Shown here: piece after piece, positions 34,729 to 44,364 of the stretch
Layout: every line of letters starts with the position of its first letter
Numbering within the stretch: the stretch's first letter is position 1
DNA from: Salinisphaera sp. LB1
GTDB taxonomy: Bacteria; Pseudomonadota; Gammaproteobacteria; Nevskiales; Salinisphaeraceae
Direction of reading: 5' to 3'
Length of the DNA: 64,000 bases
Assembly: GCF_003177035.1 (NCBI RefSeq)
Contig: NZ_CP029488.1
Coordinates: 620,001-684,000, forward strand
Notes under the pieces: generated by a model
Told to the model about the DNA's origin: nothing
The model's database searches: none
Seen by the model: the letters and a program-made list of their open reading frames with translations, nothing else
Position numbers and translations under genes: made by a program

Positions 34729-35178
34729 CTACCAGCGTACGTAGGGCAGGAATTTACCGTTCATGGTGATCTTGACCCGGTCGCCCTTGGGGTCCGGGAC
34801 CCGCTCCACATCGATCATGAAATCGATTGCCGACATGATGCCGTCGCCGAATTCCTCGTGGACACAGGCTTTCACCGCTGGCCCGTAAACCGCCATGATC
34901 TCGTAGAAACGATAGATCATGGGATCGGTGGGTACCGTCCGATCCAGCCACTGCCCCTTAAGCGGCGGCTCCTGCAAAGCCTCGGCCACCTGGGCGTCGA
35001 GATCGAGTAGGGCACACAATTTTTCGGCGATTTCTTCGGTGGCCGACGCCTCGCCCAGCGCCAGCGATGCGGTCCAGACCGGCGCCATGCCGATGGACTC
35101 GGCAATCTCGCTCCAACGCATTCCCTTGGCTTTCTTGGCCTCGAGAATGGCTCGTTTCATCTGCTGCTTATCGATCAC
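34729..35178 (-). CDS. cynS: Cyanate hydratase (cyanase)
   Basis: This 149-residue enzyme decomposes cyanate with bicarbonate to ammonia and carbon dioxide. An N-terminal helical DNA-binding-like domain (RWSEIAESIGMAPVWTASLALG) is followed by the catalytic domain. Active-site residues R90, E93 and S116 match E. coli R96, E99 and S122 with constant offset. The start is GTG preceded by GGGAG; this gives the family length (147-156), whereas the longer ATG-started frame adds non-conserved residues. Neither a cyanate transporter nor a carbonic anhydrase gene is adjacent. Confidence 0.92.
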   Translation of the reverse strand: MIDKQQMKRAILEAKKAKGMRWSEIAESIGMAPVWTASLALGEASATEEIAEKLCALLDLDAQVAEALQEPPLKGQWLDRTVPTDPMIYRFYEIMAVYGPAVKACVHEEFGDGIMSAIDFMIDVERVPDPKGDRVKITMNGKFLPYVRW

Positions 35179-35328
35179 GGATCGGTCTCCCGCAATGGTG
35201 AATGAGGCCGCCATACGCGACCGCTCGGCATACTGCAGAAAACATGCCATGGCGTGCCACCGGCCGCTGGATCGGGCGGCGCGACCCCGGTTATCGACCC
35301 GAAGTCGCCGGCCCGGGTCGGGCGCCAC

Positions 35329-36207
35329 TCAGTACCCGGCGCTTGTGTTCTCCCCGCGCAGACTGGCGATCAGCCCGTCGCGGTAATCGGGAAACACCAA
35401 TCGATAGCCGGTGTCAGCCACGATCCGCCGATTCGACAGACGGCGGGATTCCGCCAGGAACGACAGGCGCATGGCCGAGAATCGCTGGCGGGCCTCGGCC
35501 CAGTCGATCTTGGGTGGCGCCGGCACGTCAAGCAATTCCGCCAGCGTGTCGTAGTAAGCTTCGCGACGCGTGGGCGCGCCGTCGCAGGCATTGTAGAGGG
35601 TGTGCGGGGGATGTTGCCGCGCCACGCGCCAGGCCATGCCGGCGAGATCGTCGATATGCACGCGATTGGTCCAGCCCCCGGCCGCATCGGCCAGCACGGG
35701 CTCGCCGGCCCGTACGCGATCGACCGGCAGCCGGCCGGGCCCATAGATGCCCGGCGCGCGCAGGATCACGGCATGCGGGGCCCAGGCGGCGATCTGTCGT
35801 TCGGCGTCAACGCGCCGCTTGGCGCGGGCACTGGCCGGCGCCACGGGACGGGTCTCATCGACCGAGTCATCGCCGCAATCGCCGTACACCCCGCTGGTAC
35901 TTATGTACACGACATGCGCCGGCACATTCGGCATCGCCGCCAGCACCCGTCGCATGCGTTCGTCGGTCTCGCCATCGCGCGACGGCGGCGCGCTGTAGAC
36001 GAGTCGACGACACGCCGGCAGCGCACTGATTTCCCCATCCAGATCGTGTGCCAATGAATCGGCGCCGACAGAACGCACGCGGGTCGCGGATGCCGCGCTG
36101 CGCACCACGCCCAGTACGTCGTCACCGACCCCCACCGCGCGTGCAGCGAGCCGGACACCGGTATCGCCGCAACCGATGATCAGGGTCGAAATGCCGGCCG
36201 CAGCCAC
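35329..36207 (-). CDS. NAD-dependent epimerase/SDR-type protein (YeeZ-like)
   Basis: This 292-residue extended short-chain dehydrogenase-like protein has the nucleotide-binding loop IIGCGDTGVRLAARA (GxGxxG) and then LVYSAPPS. VVYISTSGVYGDCG carries the serine and tyrosine region, and LRAPGIYGPGR is the substrate-side loop. A lysine expected in the YxxxK motif is not obvious, because GVYGDCGDD follows directly, as in YeeZ-type proteins. Substrate is unknown. It lies 27 bases downstream of hemY on the same strand. Confidence 0.75.
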   Translation of the reverse strand: MAAAGISTLIIGCGDTGVRLAARAVGVGDDVLGVVRSAASATRVRSVGADSLAHDLDGEISALPACRRLVYSAPPSRDGETDERMRRVLAAMPNVPAHVVYISTSGVYGDCGDDSVDETRPVAPASARAKRRVDAERQIAAWAPHAVILRAPGIYGPGRLPVDRVRAGEPVLADAAGGWTNRVHIDDLAGMAWRVARQHPPHTLYNACDGAPTRREAYYDTLAELLDVPAPPKIDWAEARQRFSAMRLSFLAESRRLSNRRIVADTGYRLVFPDYRDGLIASLRGENTSAGY

Positions 36208-36234
36208 GACGTCAGCCCGCGCGCCCGCGCCGCC

Positions 36235-37413
36235 TCATTGCGAGGCGCGCAGCTCCAGCCCGCGCCGATAGGCCGAGCGCGCCTGGTCCACTTCGTTGAT
36301 CTGCTCGAACAAATGGCCGAGTTCGAGCAGTGCGTCCGCGCGCGCGTGCTGCGCCTGGCTGGCTTCGAAGTAACTGCGGGCCCGGCCCCAGAGCTGATTG
36401 CGCAGGCACAATCGGCCGGCCACCAGCATCAGCTCGGATTCGCGGCCATGGATCTTGATCCATTCCTCGACGGTCGCGAGCTGTTCGGTTTCGTCGCTGC
36501 ACTGCAGGTCACCGAAGATGAGCGCCAACGGGGCGACCCATTGTTTTTTCAACGTATTGCGAATCACGTTCGCGGCCTCGTCATCCGCACGCTGCTGCTT
36601 CAGGCACTGCACGTAGTGACGCACGATCTCGGGCGCCTGGCGCAAATCCTTGGGTATCCGACGCCAGGTCGCGGTCAGGCCACCGATATCGCTCTGCTGC
36701 GACAACCGATGCTTGTACGCGGCGATCGACATTTCGCGCAGGCGTTGGGCTGACAACGCGGCATACTTGTCGAGCTCCGGCAACAGGCCGTAGACCCGCT
36801 CGTAATCTCCGCAGGCCATGGCGTGATCGGCAAGCATGCGCAGCACCCAGGGATGGCGTGGCTCGAGTTCATGCAAACGCGTCAGCGTGGCCTGTGCCTC
36901 GGTCGTCTGCCCGGCCGCGATCTGCAATTCGGCCTGGGTGATGAGCACGGCCAGTTCGCTGACCGACTTGCGTTCCGCCGCTTTCTGCAAATAGCGGTCG
37001 CGATCGCCCAGATGCGCCTGATACTGGGCGGCACGCGCGGAAAACAGATGATTCAGGCCGGGCGCCTCGTTCGATTCGGCCAATGCCTGCAGATCGGCCT
37101 CAGCTCGAGCCCAACGCGCCTCGGCCAGATGTTCGAGCCCCGCGTAGAGCGAACGCCGCGCCTTGCGCCGACGACGCCGGCCGAAAAAGCCCCGGATATT
37201 GCGCGGCGCGAACACGAGCGTGACGAAGATGCGCCATACCAGGGCCAGGGCCCATACGCCGAGCAGCACGGCGGCACAGGCGAACAGCAGCGAGGTCTCG
37301 ACCTGCCAGCCGTCGAAGGTGACCAGTACATAGCCCGGGTGATGCCGGAACACGACCGACAACAAAATGCCGAGCAGGACAAAGACAAAGAAGGCGAGCA
37401 GCAGACGACGCAT
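36235..37413 (-). CDS. hemY: HemY protein (TPR membrane protein of the haem cluster)
   Basis: This 392-residue protein has two N-terminal membrane helices, at about 3-22 and 42-62 (FVFVLLGILLSVVF and LFACAAVLLGVWALALVW), then an Arg-rich cytoplasmic stretch. A helical tetratricopeptide-like domain follows, including LHELEPRHPWVLRMLADHAM and ARADALLELGHLFEQ. This is the proteobacterial HemY found after hemX; it is not protoporphyrinogen oxidase of the same name. Its ATG overlaps the hemX stop by one base, and a GTG one codon earlier is also possible. Confidence 0.88.
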   Translation of the reverse strand: MRRLLLAFFVFVLLGILLSVVFRHHPGYVLVTFDGWQVETSLLFACAAVLLGVWALALVWRIFVTLVFAPRNIRGFFGRRRRRKARRSLYAGLEHLAEARWARAEADLQALAESNEAPGLNHLFSARAAQYQAHLGDRDRYLQKAAERKSVSELAVLITQAELQIAAGQTTEAQATLTRLHELEPRHPWVLRMLADHAMACGDYERVYGLLPELDKYAALSAQRLREMSIAAYKHRLSQQSDIGGLTATWRRIPKDLRQAPEIVRHYVQCLKQQRADDEAANVIRNTLKKQWVAPLALIFGDLQCSDETEQLATVEEWIKIHGRESELMLVAGRLCLRNQLWGRARSYFEASQAQHARADALLELGHLFEQINEVDQARSAYRRGLELRASQ

Positions 37414-39293
37414 CACGAGCTCCCCGCGGCATTGGCGTTTTTATTGCCTTGCTTGCTGCCAGATCCGGCCTGCCCGGGCTGGGCGGCCCCGCCGCCGGAC
37501 GACCCCGCGCCCGCGGACTGGCCGGAGGCACTGCCGCCCGCGGACGACGCGCCATTCCCATTGTTCTGGTTGTTCTGATCGCGAGCCATGATCCGGCGCA
37601 GCGTTTTCAGGCTGGACGACAGATCCGGCGCCTGCCAATTGAGCTTGACCTGCGAAAGCTGGGACAGGTCGTTCAGCACGGCCGAAACCGACGAATCGCT
37701 GGTATCGAAATACTTGCGGATCCAGTCACGCGCTTGCGACAGCGCATCGTGATAGGTCTGCGCATTGCCGCCCAGTAGGGCCAGACGGGCCGTACGCAGT
37801 TGCAGCTGCAGGTTCTGAACCAGGAAATACGATTGGTCGGGTGCCATCAATGCCGGCGCGTTTTCGGTGCCGTTGGCATGCCGGATGGTGACCATCCGCG
37901 ACAGCGCGTTGCCGGCCGAGTCGACGAACTGGTGCCACATGCGGGCCAGCTTGATGCCCGCGAATTCCAACGTACCGCCATTGTCGCCGCCCTTGCCGCC
38001 CTGCGCGCCGGCGCTCGCGGCACCGCCGTGGCCGGACTTCGGCTGGTAGTGGCTCGGCACATGGGATTTGAGCGGCAGTTTCGGAACCTGCTGGATCGCA
38101 TTCGACAACTTGAGCGACAGGCCTTCGATGTCGGGATTGGGCAACGCCTTGAGCGCTGCCTTCTCACTGGCGATCTGGGCACGCACCGGATGCAGCTCGG
38201 GATCGCCGCTGCGCTGGATGGCGTCATCGGCCAGCGACAGCGCCCGAGCCGCGCCCTTCGGATCATGCTCGATCTGGAGCCGCTGGTTGGCCGCTTCCAG
38301 CAATAATGCAATGCGCTGGTCGACGAACCGGCTGTGATCGCCGCCGAGTTGATTCGACAGTTGCTTGTTCTGCGCCTGAACATGCTGGATGGTCTGCTGC
38401 AACTGGGCGATCTGCTGCTGGCGCTGGTCCAGCTTCTGCGACAGTTGATCGGTCCGCTGCGAGAACTTGTGCAACCGATCATGCATATCGGACAGCTTGT
38501 CATGCATGTCAGACAGCTTGGGCATGATCACTTTCTGGACATTGTGCTGCAGGCTGTTATCAACCGTATTGATGCGCGAGTCCAGATCGCCGATACGCTG
38601 CTGACCGCGATACCAGAGATAGCCAGTGCAGGCCGCCGCGACAATGGCGATAATCAGCGCGAATACGGCTAAGAGCAGGCCGATATTGCGCCGCTTGCCA
38701 TCGCGTTTCGTGCCGCCCGGGCCCCGCGTACCACCGGCCGTGCTCGCGGCACCGCGACCCGCGCCGCCTGACGACGCGGCCGCGTTCCGGCCGCTGCCGC
38801 TCGTGGCACCGCCGCGGGTGCCCGGCGCGCCCGAACGCGGGCTCGCGCCAGCGCTGGCGGCGCCGGACGACTTCGTGCCCGAGCCAGCAGTGGCAGTGCT
38901 TCCAGCGGACGTGGACTTGGCCTTGCCACGGTCGGCGTCCTGACGCGAGTCGCCGCCGGTCTTGGCCGTTTCCTTGGCACCGCCGGACGGCTTCGCACTC
39001 GCTGACGCCCCGGCCCCGGCACCGGGGCTCGAAGCGCTTTTCTGCCCGGGCGCGCCCTGGCCGCCCGGCTTGTTCGACTCGCCGCCGGAAGCGCCCGACC
39101 CGGCCTCCGATTGGCCCCGGCCGGCATCGCTCGGCGCCGCCTTGTTATCGGTTGCCGGCTTGTCGCCGGCCGCCGACGCCGTTTTCGGGGCGGCCTCCGA
39201 CGGCTTGCTGCCGCTCGATTGGCTGTTGTCTTCGGGCTTGGCCGAGGACTGAGCTCGATCGGCGTCGTTCTTGTCGCGCTTGTCTTGAGTCAT
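37413..39293 (-). CDS. hemX: HemX-like membrane protein with long low-complexity N terminus
   Basis: This 626-residue protein has four parts. Residues 1-202 are a Gly/Ser/Ala/Lys/Pro-rich segment, 204-226 a membrane helix (IGLLLAVFALIIAIVAAAC), and about 235-325 a coiled coil rich in Gln and Leu heptads. The conserved HemX domain reaches about 585 and includes LVQNLQLQLRTARLALLGG. A Gly/Ser tail ends the protein. HemX is often misnamed uroporphyrin-III methyltransferase, but no methylase motifs are present. It probably scaffolds haem-pathway enzymes with HemY. Both flanking disordered segments are unusually long. Confidence 0.85.
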   Translation of the reverse strand: MTQDKRDKNDADRAQSSAKPEDNSQSSGSKPSEAAPKTASAAGDKPATDNKAAPSDAGRGQSEAGSGASGGESNKPGGQGAPGQKSASSPGAGAGASASAKPSGGAKETAKTGGDSRQDADRGKAKSTSAGSTATAGSGTKSSGAASAGASPRSGAPGTRGGATSGSGRNAAASSGGAGRGAASTAGGTRGPGGTKRDGKRRNIGLLLAVFALIIAIVAAACTGYLWYRGQQRIGDLDSRINTVDNSLQHNVQKVIMPKLSDMHDKLSDMHDRLHKFSQRTDQLSQKLDQRQQQIAQLQQTIQHVQAQNKQLSNQLGGDHSRFVDQRIALLLEAANQRLQIEHDPKGAARALSLADDAIQRSGDPELHPVRAQIASEKAALKALPNPDIEGLSLKLSNAIQQVPKLPLKSHVPSHYQPKSGHGGAASAGAQGGKGGDNGGTLEFAGIKLARMWHQFVDSAGNALSRMVTIRHANGTENAPALMAPDQSYFLVQNLQLQLRTARLALLGGNAQTYHDALSQARDWIRKYFDTSDSSVSAVLNDLSQLSQVKLNWQAPDLSSSLKTLRRIMARDQNNQNNGNGASSAGGSASGQSAGAGSSGGGAAQPGQAGSGSKQGNKNANAAGSS

Positions 39294-39326
39294 AAGGTAG
39301 CGGCTATCCCCCGGTGTCGGTTACCG

Positions 39327-40097
39327 TCATTGTCCTCGGAGCGGCCAGACGCGGTCCAGTGCAGCCACGGCGCCCGCCGCATCCATGCGTTCGATGACCA
39401 CCGGTTCGACCGACCAATCATCAACGTCGCAGCCGGCTTGTTGTACCACACGCTGGCTGGCCGCCACCAACCGCAGATGCGCCAGCCGTGCGCGTTTGGC
39501 GCCGGTGGCGAGGGCGGCCAGATGCCGCCAGGCCTCGGCGCTGGTCACGATCACGGCATCCGCCGACAGCAATTGCCGCAGTCGCGCATCGCCGATCGCC
39601 GCGGGCACGCGGCGATACAGTGCAATCTTGTCGAGTTGCGCGCCACGCGCGATCAGGGCGTCGGCCAGCGCCGCACGCCCGCCCTCGCCCGAGAGCAGTG
39701 CAACGCGCCGCCCGGCCACCTGGCGCAGTCGCGGCAACGCCAGCAACCCTTCCGTATCGGCACGCTCGGGCCTGGCCACGGTGGCGCCGGTATAACGCGA
39801 CAGCGCCTCGGCGCTCGCCGCGCCGACGGCCACGAGCGACCCCCGGGGCGCCCAGTACGGACGCAGACGGGCCGCACCCGCCACTGCGTTGGCCGAAGTC
39901 GCGATCACGATATCGGCGGTTTCCGCCCGGTCGAGCGCGGCCGCGGCCGCCGCGGCATCCGGCGGCGGCTCGATGACCAGCAACGGCTCCACCATTACAT
40001 TCGCGCCAGCCGCTTCGAACGCGGCGCGCCATGCCTCGGCCTGCGCGATCGGCCGCGTCAGCCAGACTGTGGCACCGGACAGATCGGGGGGCGACAT
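39327..40097 (-). CDS. hemD: Uroporphyrinogen-III synthase
   Basis: This 256-residue enzyme closes hydroxymethylbilane with inversion of ring D. The family is weakly conserved, but recognisable pieces are VWLTRPIAQAEAWRAAFEAAG at the start, ADIVIATSANAVAGAARL, and DAVIVTSAEAWRHLA in the second domain. Its position 16 bases after hemC and before hemX is the standard gammaproteobacterial order. Confidence 0.88.
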   Translation of the reverse strand: MSPPDLSGATVWLTRPIAQAEAWRAAFEAAGANVMVEPLLVIEPPPDAAAAAAALDRAETADIVIATSANAVAGAARLRPYWAPRGSLVAVGAASAEALSRYTGATVARPERADTEGLLALPRLRQVAGRRVALLSGEGGRAALADALIARGAQLDKIALYRRVPAAIGDARLRQLLSADAVIVTSAEAWRHLAALATGAKRARLAHLRLVAASQRVVQQAGCDVDDWSVEPVVIERMDAAGAVAALDRVWPLRGQ

Positions 40098-40113
40098 GCG
40101 AAGCGCGTGCGGC

Positions 40114-41034
40114 TCAGCCGAGAGCCGCGAGGATGCGGTCGGCGCCGGCGGCCAGCAGGCGTTCGGCTAGCGCATGCCCGAGTTCGGCCGCCTCGTCGAC
40201 CGGGCCGCTGATTTCGTCGCGCACCATCTGCGTGCCGTCCGGGCGCCCGACACAGGCCCGCAGGCGCAGTGTGACGCCGTCGTGCGTGGCATGCGCCGCA
40301 ATCGGGAGATGACAGCTGCCCTCGAGCCGACTGTTGACCGCGCGCTCGGCATCGATGCGCACGTGGGTGTATTCGTCGTCGAGCGCGGCGATGGCGGCGG
40401 CGGTGTCCTCATCGGCGGCACGGATCTCGATGCCGAGCACGCCCTGGCCGATCGCCGGCAGGCTCTGCTCGGGGCTTAGCTCGCAACGGATGCGCGCAGC
40501 CAGTTCCAGCCGTTCCAGCCCGGCACAGGCCAGCAGGATGGCGTCGTATTCGCCGGCGTCCAGCTTGGCCAGCCGGGTCTGCACGTTGCCGCGCAGGTTC
40601 CGGATCTCCAGATCCGGGCGCAGATGCTTGATCATCGCGGCGCGGCGCAAGCTGGATGTGCCCACGACCGCGCCGGCCGGCATGACTTCCGGGGTGTCGT
40701 AGGTGTTGGATACGAACGCATCGAGCGGGCTCGCTGGCGCCAGCACCACCGGCAGCGCGAACCCGGGCGGCAGTTCGGCCGGCACGTCCTTCATCGAATG
40801 TACCGCCAGATCGGCTTCGCCGTTCGTCATGGCGGATTCAAGTTCCTTGAGAAACAATCCCTTGCCGCCGATGGCCGACAACGGCCGGTCGGTGACGCGA
40901 TCGCCCTCGGTCCGGATCGGCAGCAGTTCGACGTCGGTGTCGGGCAGGGCGATCGCCAGGCGCGACTGCACATGACGGGCCTGCCACAGCGCGAGTTCGG
41001 ACTGGCGGGTGGCGATACGCAGGGTCTTGGGCAT
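40114..41034 (-). CDS. hemC: Porphobilinogen deaminase (hydroxymethylbilane synthase)
   Basis: This 306-residue enzyme polymerises four porphobilinogens. The start MPKTLRIATRQSELALWQA matches the family N terminus. The catalytic aspartate is D83 (HSMKDVP). Cofactor-binding arginines lie in GTSSLRR and RGNVQTRL. C241 in LEGSCHLPIAAHA anchors the dipyrromethane cofactor. A longer upstream open frame is ignored because it lacks conservation. It begins the hemC-hemD-hemX-hemY run. Confidence 0.95.
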   Translation of the reverse strand: MPKTLRIATRQSELALWQARHVQSRLAIALPDTDVELLPIRTEGDRVTDRPLSAIGGKGLFLKELESAMTNGEADLAVHSMKDVPAELPPGFALPVVLAPASPLDAFVSNTYDTPEVMPAGAVVGTSSLRRAAMIKHLRPDLEIRNLRGNVQTRLAKLDAGEYDAILLACAGLERLELAARIRCELSPEQSLPAIGQGVLGIEIRAADEDTAAAIAALDDEYTHVRIDAERAVNSRLEGSCHLPIAAHATHDGVTLRLRACVGRPDGTQMVRDEISGPVDEAAELGHALAERLLAAGADRILAALG

Positions 41035-41097
41035 GAACGAAGGCTCGCGGGTGGTCGTTTTCTCGGCGATCGACAACCAACGACCGCCGCGGATGAA

Positions 41098-41829
41098 TCA
41101 GGATTCGAGCAGCGCCCGGACCTCGGCCAGGCGGCGCCGGGACACTGGCACCGTGGTCGCGACGTGGCGCAGGGTCAGGCAGGCACTGCCATCGCTATTG
41201 TATTTGAGTGCGGTAACGTGGGCACGGGCGACCAGCGCCTTGCGGTGGACCCGCATGAAGTTCTCCGCCAGCGATTGTTCCAATGTCGCCAGCGACTGCT
41301 CGATCAGCAGTTCACCGTGCAGATGGAACGCCGAGGTGTATTTCCGGTCGGCCCAGAAATACAGGATGTCGCGAATCGCCACGCGCTCGATGCCATCGCG
41401 GGTGCGTGCGCTCACATAGCCCATCGGGCCGCGGCCATCCAGCTGGCCAGCGAGCGCGCTGTACTGGGCCCGGCTCGGCTGACGCGCCCGGGCGAGGGCG
41501 GCCGCCAGATCATCGCGCCGCACCGGTTTGAGCAGGTAGCCGTCGGCCTGGCTGTTGTGCGCCGACAGCGCGTGCTCGCTGTGCGCCGTGATGAAGATTA
41601 CCGCTGGCGGCAGATCGGTGTTGGCCAGTTCGCGTGCCACCTGCAGGCCGTCCATACCCGGCATGTGTACATCCAGCAGCACGGCGTCCGGCGCCAATTC
41701 GGACACGCGTTCGATGGCCGACCGGCCCTCGGAGGCCTCGCCGATCACGGCATGGCCGGGAAAGGTCTCGATCATGCGGCGCAGCCGCTCGCGGGCGAGC
41801 GGCTCGTCGTCGACGATCATGACATTCAT
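41098..41829 (-). CDS. algR: LytTR-family response regulator (AlgR-like)
   Basis: This 243-residue regulator has a receiver domain with D7-D8 and phospho-acceptor D53 (VLLDVHMPGMDGL), plus K101. A C-terminal LytTR DNA-binding domain follows (FWADRKYTSAFHLHGELLIEQSL, ENFMRVHRKALVARAHV). AlgR controls alginate, twitching and virulence genes in Pseudomonas; here targets are unknown. It overlaps the kinase gene by four bases and sits next to hemC, as in Pseudomonas. Confidence 0.9.
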   Translation of the reverse strand: MNVMIVDDEPLARERLRRMIETFPGHAVIGEASEGRSAIERVSELAPDAVLLDVHMPGMDGLQVARELANTDLPPAVIFITAHSEHALSAHNSQADGYLLKPVRRDDLAAALARARQPSRAQYSALAGQLDGRGPMGYVSARTRDGIERVAIRDILYFWADRKYTSAFHLHGELLIEQSLATLEQSLAENFMRVHRKALVARAHVTALKYNSDGSACLTLRHVATTVPVSRRRLAEVRALLES

Positions 41830-42881
41830 TTCAACGCGTCTTCTCGCTCTTGTTGGGGTAATACAAGCCTAACCGTGAACCAAGTATCGTCATGCGTGAA
41901 ATCGAGCCGGGCCTGCCCATCGTAAACCAGTGCCAGTCGACGCCGAATATTCGACAATGCCTGGCGATGCCCCGGCACACGGCCCGTGCTCGCAGCCACC
42001 GGGTTGCGCACCTCGGCGAACAGCGCACCGGCCTCCATCCAGGCGCGGACCCGGACCGTTCCACCGTCGGGCAAGCGCGCCACGCCGTGGCCGATGGCGT
42101 TCTCCACCAGTGGCTGCAGGCACAGCGACGGCAGCCGCGCCTCCCGTGCGGCCGGCGACAGATCGACGTCCATCGCCAACCGGTCGCCCAGGCGCAGTTT
42201 CTCGATCCGGACATAGGCATCGATAAGACGCATTTCGTCGGTGAGCCGGATCGCGGCCGGACTTTCGGCGTTCAAGCGGGCCCGCAGCAACGTCGCCAGA
42301 TCCTCCAGCGCGGTTTCCGCCTCGGCCGGCCGATAGGTGATCAGCGCGGCGACGCTGTTGAGCGTGTTGAACAGGAAGTGCGGCTCGATACGGGCCTGGA
42401 GCGCTTCCAGCCGGGCGCGCAGCTCGGCCTCGGCGTGCGCCGCCCAGGACGCGCGCAGCCAGAAATAACGCAGCCCCAGTGCCGCGACCACCGCGCAGAC
42501 GCCCATGCTGCGCAGCACGAACGCCCCCTGGCCACTGTGCTCGATCAGTAATCCAAACCCGGTGAATCGTCCGGCCGCGAACACGATCTCGGTGACTGCC
42601 AGGGTCACCAGCAACAGGCTGATGTATGACAGGACCACCACGATGCGCGTATCCCGCCCCTGCGCGTAGCGGCGTATCAGACACAGCGCCGCCGCGCTGC
42701 AAACGCCGATCCATTGAAGATAAACCGACAACAGAAACAGCCGCCGCCATAGATCGCCCGACATCGAGCCGCCCAGCGCCAGCACGATCGCCACCGCCTC
42801 ACACACCAGAAGCACACGGAGCACGCGCGCGCCGGTACAGAAGTCGGGCAGTATGGCGGTCGGCGATTCGGACTCGGGCAT
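41826..42881 (-). CDS. algZ: AlgZ/FimS-type sensor histidine kinase
   Basis: This 351-residue LytS-type kinase has four hydrophobic helices, at about 22-40, 48-70, 80-104 and 120-140. The His-kinase motif RIEPHFLFNTLNSVAAL has predicted phospho-histidine H168. The ATP-binding region has LVENAIGHGVARLPDGG. The Pseudomonas counterpart partners AlgR. The gene is divergent from argH across about 90 bases. Confidence 0.88.
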   Translation of the reverse strand: MPESESPTAILPDFCTGARVLRVLLVCEAVAIVLALGGSMSGDLWRRLFLLSVYLQWIGVCSAAALCLIRRYAQGRDTRIVVVLSYISLLLVTLAVTEIVFAAGRFTGFGLLIEHSGQGAFVLRSMGVCAVVAALGLRYFWLRASWAAHAEAELRARLEALQARIEPHFLFNTLNSVAALITYRPAEAETALEDLATLLRARLNAESPAAIRLTDEMRLIDAYVRIEKLRLGDRLAMDVDLSPAAREARLPSLCLQPLVENAIGHGVARLPDGGTVRVRAWMEAGALFAEVRNPVAASTGRVPGHRQALSNIRRRLALVYDGQARLDFTHDDTWFTVRLVLPQQEREDALK

Positions 42882-42928
42882 CGCCCACAGTTTTTGAATA
42901 ACCGGGCCACGGCGTCAAGCCGGCGCAT

Positions 42929-42937
42929 TGCTATACT
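42929..42937 (+). promoter_or_regulatory. argH promoter, extended -10 TGCTATACT
   Basis: TATACT with the TG dinucleotide one base upstream forms an extended -10 element. No good -35 hexamer is visible at 16-18 bases. Transcription would start near 42944, giving a short leader to argH. Confidence 0.5.
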
Positions 42938-42970
42938 CGCGCGCCCACTCCGCACGCAATGGATGCACCG

Positions 42971-44362
42971 ATGAGCACGCAATCGAGCCATCAGACCTGG
43001 GGCGGCCGTTTCGCCGAGGGCCCGGATGCCCGGGTGGCCGCGTTCACCGAATCGATCTCGTTCGAGACGCGCCTGGCGCCCTACGACATCGCGGGCTCGA
43101 TCGCGCATGCGCGCATGCTGTCGGCCATCGGCGTGCTCACCGCCGACGAATTCGGCGCGATCGAGGCGGGCCTGAAAGCGATCGAGACCCGGATCAGCGC
43201 CGGTGAATTCCCCTGGGATGCCGCGCTCGAAGATGTGCACATGAACATCGAGGCGCGGCTGACCGAGGATATCGGCGCGCTCGGCAAGAAGCTGCACACC
43301 GCGCGTTCGCGCAACGATCAGGTGGCTACCGACGTGCGCCTGTGGCTGCGCGACACGCTCGATGCGCTGCTCGGCGAAGTCAACCGGCTGCGCGCCGGGC
43401 TGGTCGAACTCGCCGAACGCGAGGCCGATACCATCATGCCGGGCTTTACCCATATGCAGGTGGCCCAGCCGGTGACTTTCGGCCACCACATGCTGGCCTG
43501 GCAGGCGATGCTGGCGCGCGACGCCGAGCGGCTGGCCCAGATCCGCGCCCGTGCCAACGTGCTGCCGTTGGGCGCCGCCGCGCTGGCCGGCACCACCTTT
43601 CCCATCGACCGCGAGATGGTGGCCAACGAACTCGGCTTCGACGGCGTCATCGACAACTCCCTGGACGCCGTCTCGGATCGCGATTTCGCCATCGAATTCG
43701 TCTCGGCGTCGGCGACGATCATGATGCATCTGTCGCGTTTTTCCGAGGAACTGATCCTGTGGATGAGCCCGGCCTTCGATTTCGTCGAACTGCCCGATCG
43801 CTACTGCACCGGGTCCTCGATCATGCCGCAGAAGAAAAACCCCGACGTGGCCGAGCTCACCCGCGGCAAGACCGCCCGCGTACAGGGTCATCTCACCGCC
43901 CTGCTCACACTCATGAAAGGCCAACCGCTGGCCTACAACCGCGACAATCAGGAAGACAAGATCCCGATGTTCGACACCGCCGACACCGTCGGCGCGTGCC
44001 TCGCCCTGTTCGCCGATATGGCGCCGCATATCGCCGTCAAGCGCGAACAATGCCGGGAAGCCGCGCGCCGCGGTTTCGCCACCGCCACCGATCTGGCGGA
44101 TTACCTGGTGCGGGCCGGCGTCGCCTTCCGCGATGCGCACGAAATCGTCGGCAACTGTGTCTCGCGCGCCATCCGCGAAGGCTGCGACCTGGCCGAACTG
44201 GAACTGGCCACCCTGCGCGAATATTCGGCGGCGATCGACGAAGACGTCTACGAGGTGCTGACGCTGGAAGGCTCGGTCGCCGCCCGCAACCATATCGGCG
44301 GCACCGCGCCCGACCAGGTACGCGCCGCCGCGGCGCGGGCGCGCAAAGCCCTGGGTCTTTAA
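42971..44362 (+). CDS. argH: Argininosuccinate lyase
   Basis: This 463-residue enzyme splits argininosuccinate to arginine and fumarate. The fumarase/aspartase superfamily signature [13 protein letters not shown] lies at 281-293, with the catalytic serine of its flexible loop at 282/283, and H161 lies in TPGFTHMQ-like [11 protein letters not shown]. The start [14 protein letters not shown] aligns with Pseudomonas ArgH; an in-frame ATG four codons upstream is possible. It is the last step of arginine synthesis. Its position beside algZ/hemC is typical of gammaproteobacteria. Confidence 0.95.
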   Translation: MSTQSSHQTWGGRFAEGPDARVAAFTESISFETRLAPYDIAGSIAHARMLSAIGVLTADEFGAIEAGLKAIETRISAGEFPWDAALEDVHMNIEARLTEDIGALGKKLHTARSRNDQVATDVRLWLRDTLDALLGEVNRLRAGLVELAEREADTIMPGFTHMQVAQPVTFGHHMLAWQAMLARDAERLAQIRARANVLPLGAAALAGTTFPIDREMVANELGFDGVIDNSLDAVSDRDFAIEFVSASATIMMHLSRFSEELILWMSPAFDFVELPDRYCTGSSIMPQKKNPDVAELTRGKTARVQGHLTALLTLMKGQPLAYNRDNQEDKIPMFDTADTVGACLALFADMAPHIAVKREQCREAARRGFATATDLADYLVRAGVAFRDAHEIVGNCVSRAIREGCDLAELELATLREYSAAIDEDVYEVLTLEGSVAARNHIGGTAPDQVRAAAARARKALGL

Positions 44363-44364
44363 GG

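Noticed and set aside
37413-39293. HemX as a uroporphyrinogen-III methyltransferase
   Set aside because: No SAM-binding or methylase motif is present; the name is a historical misannotation of this family.
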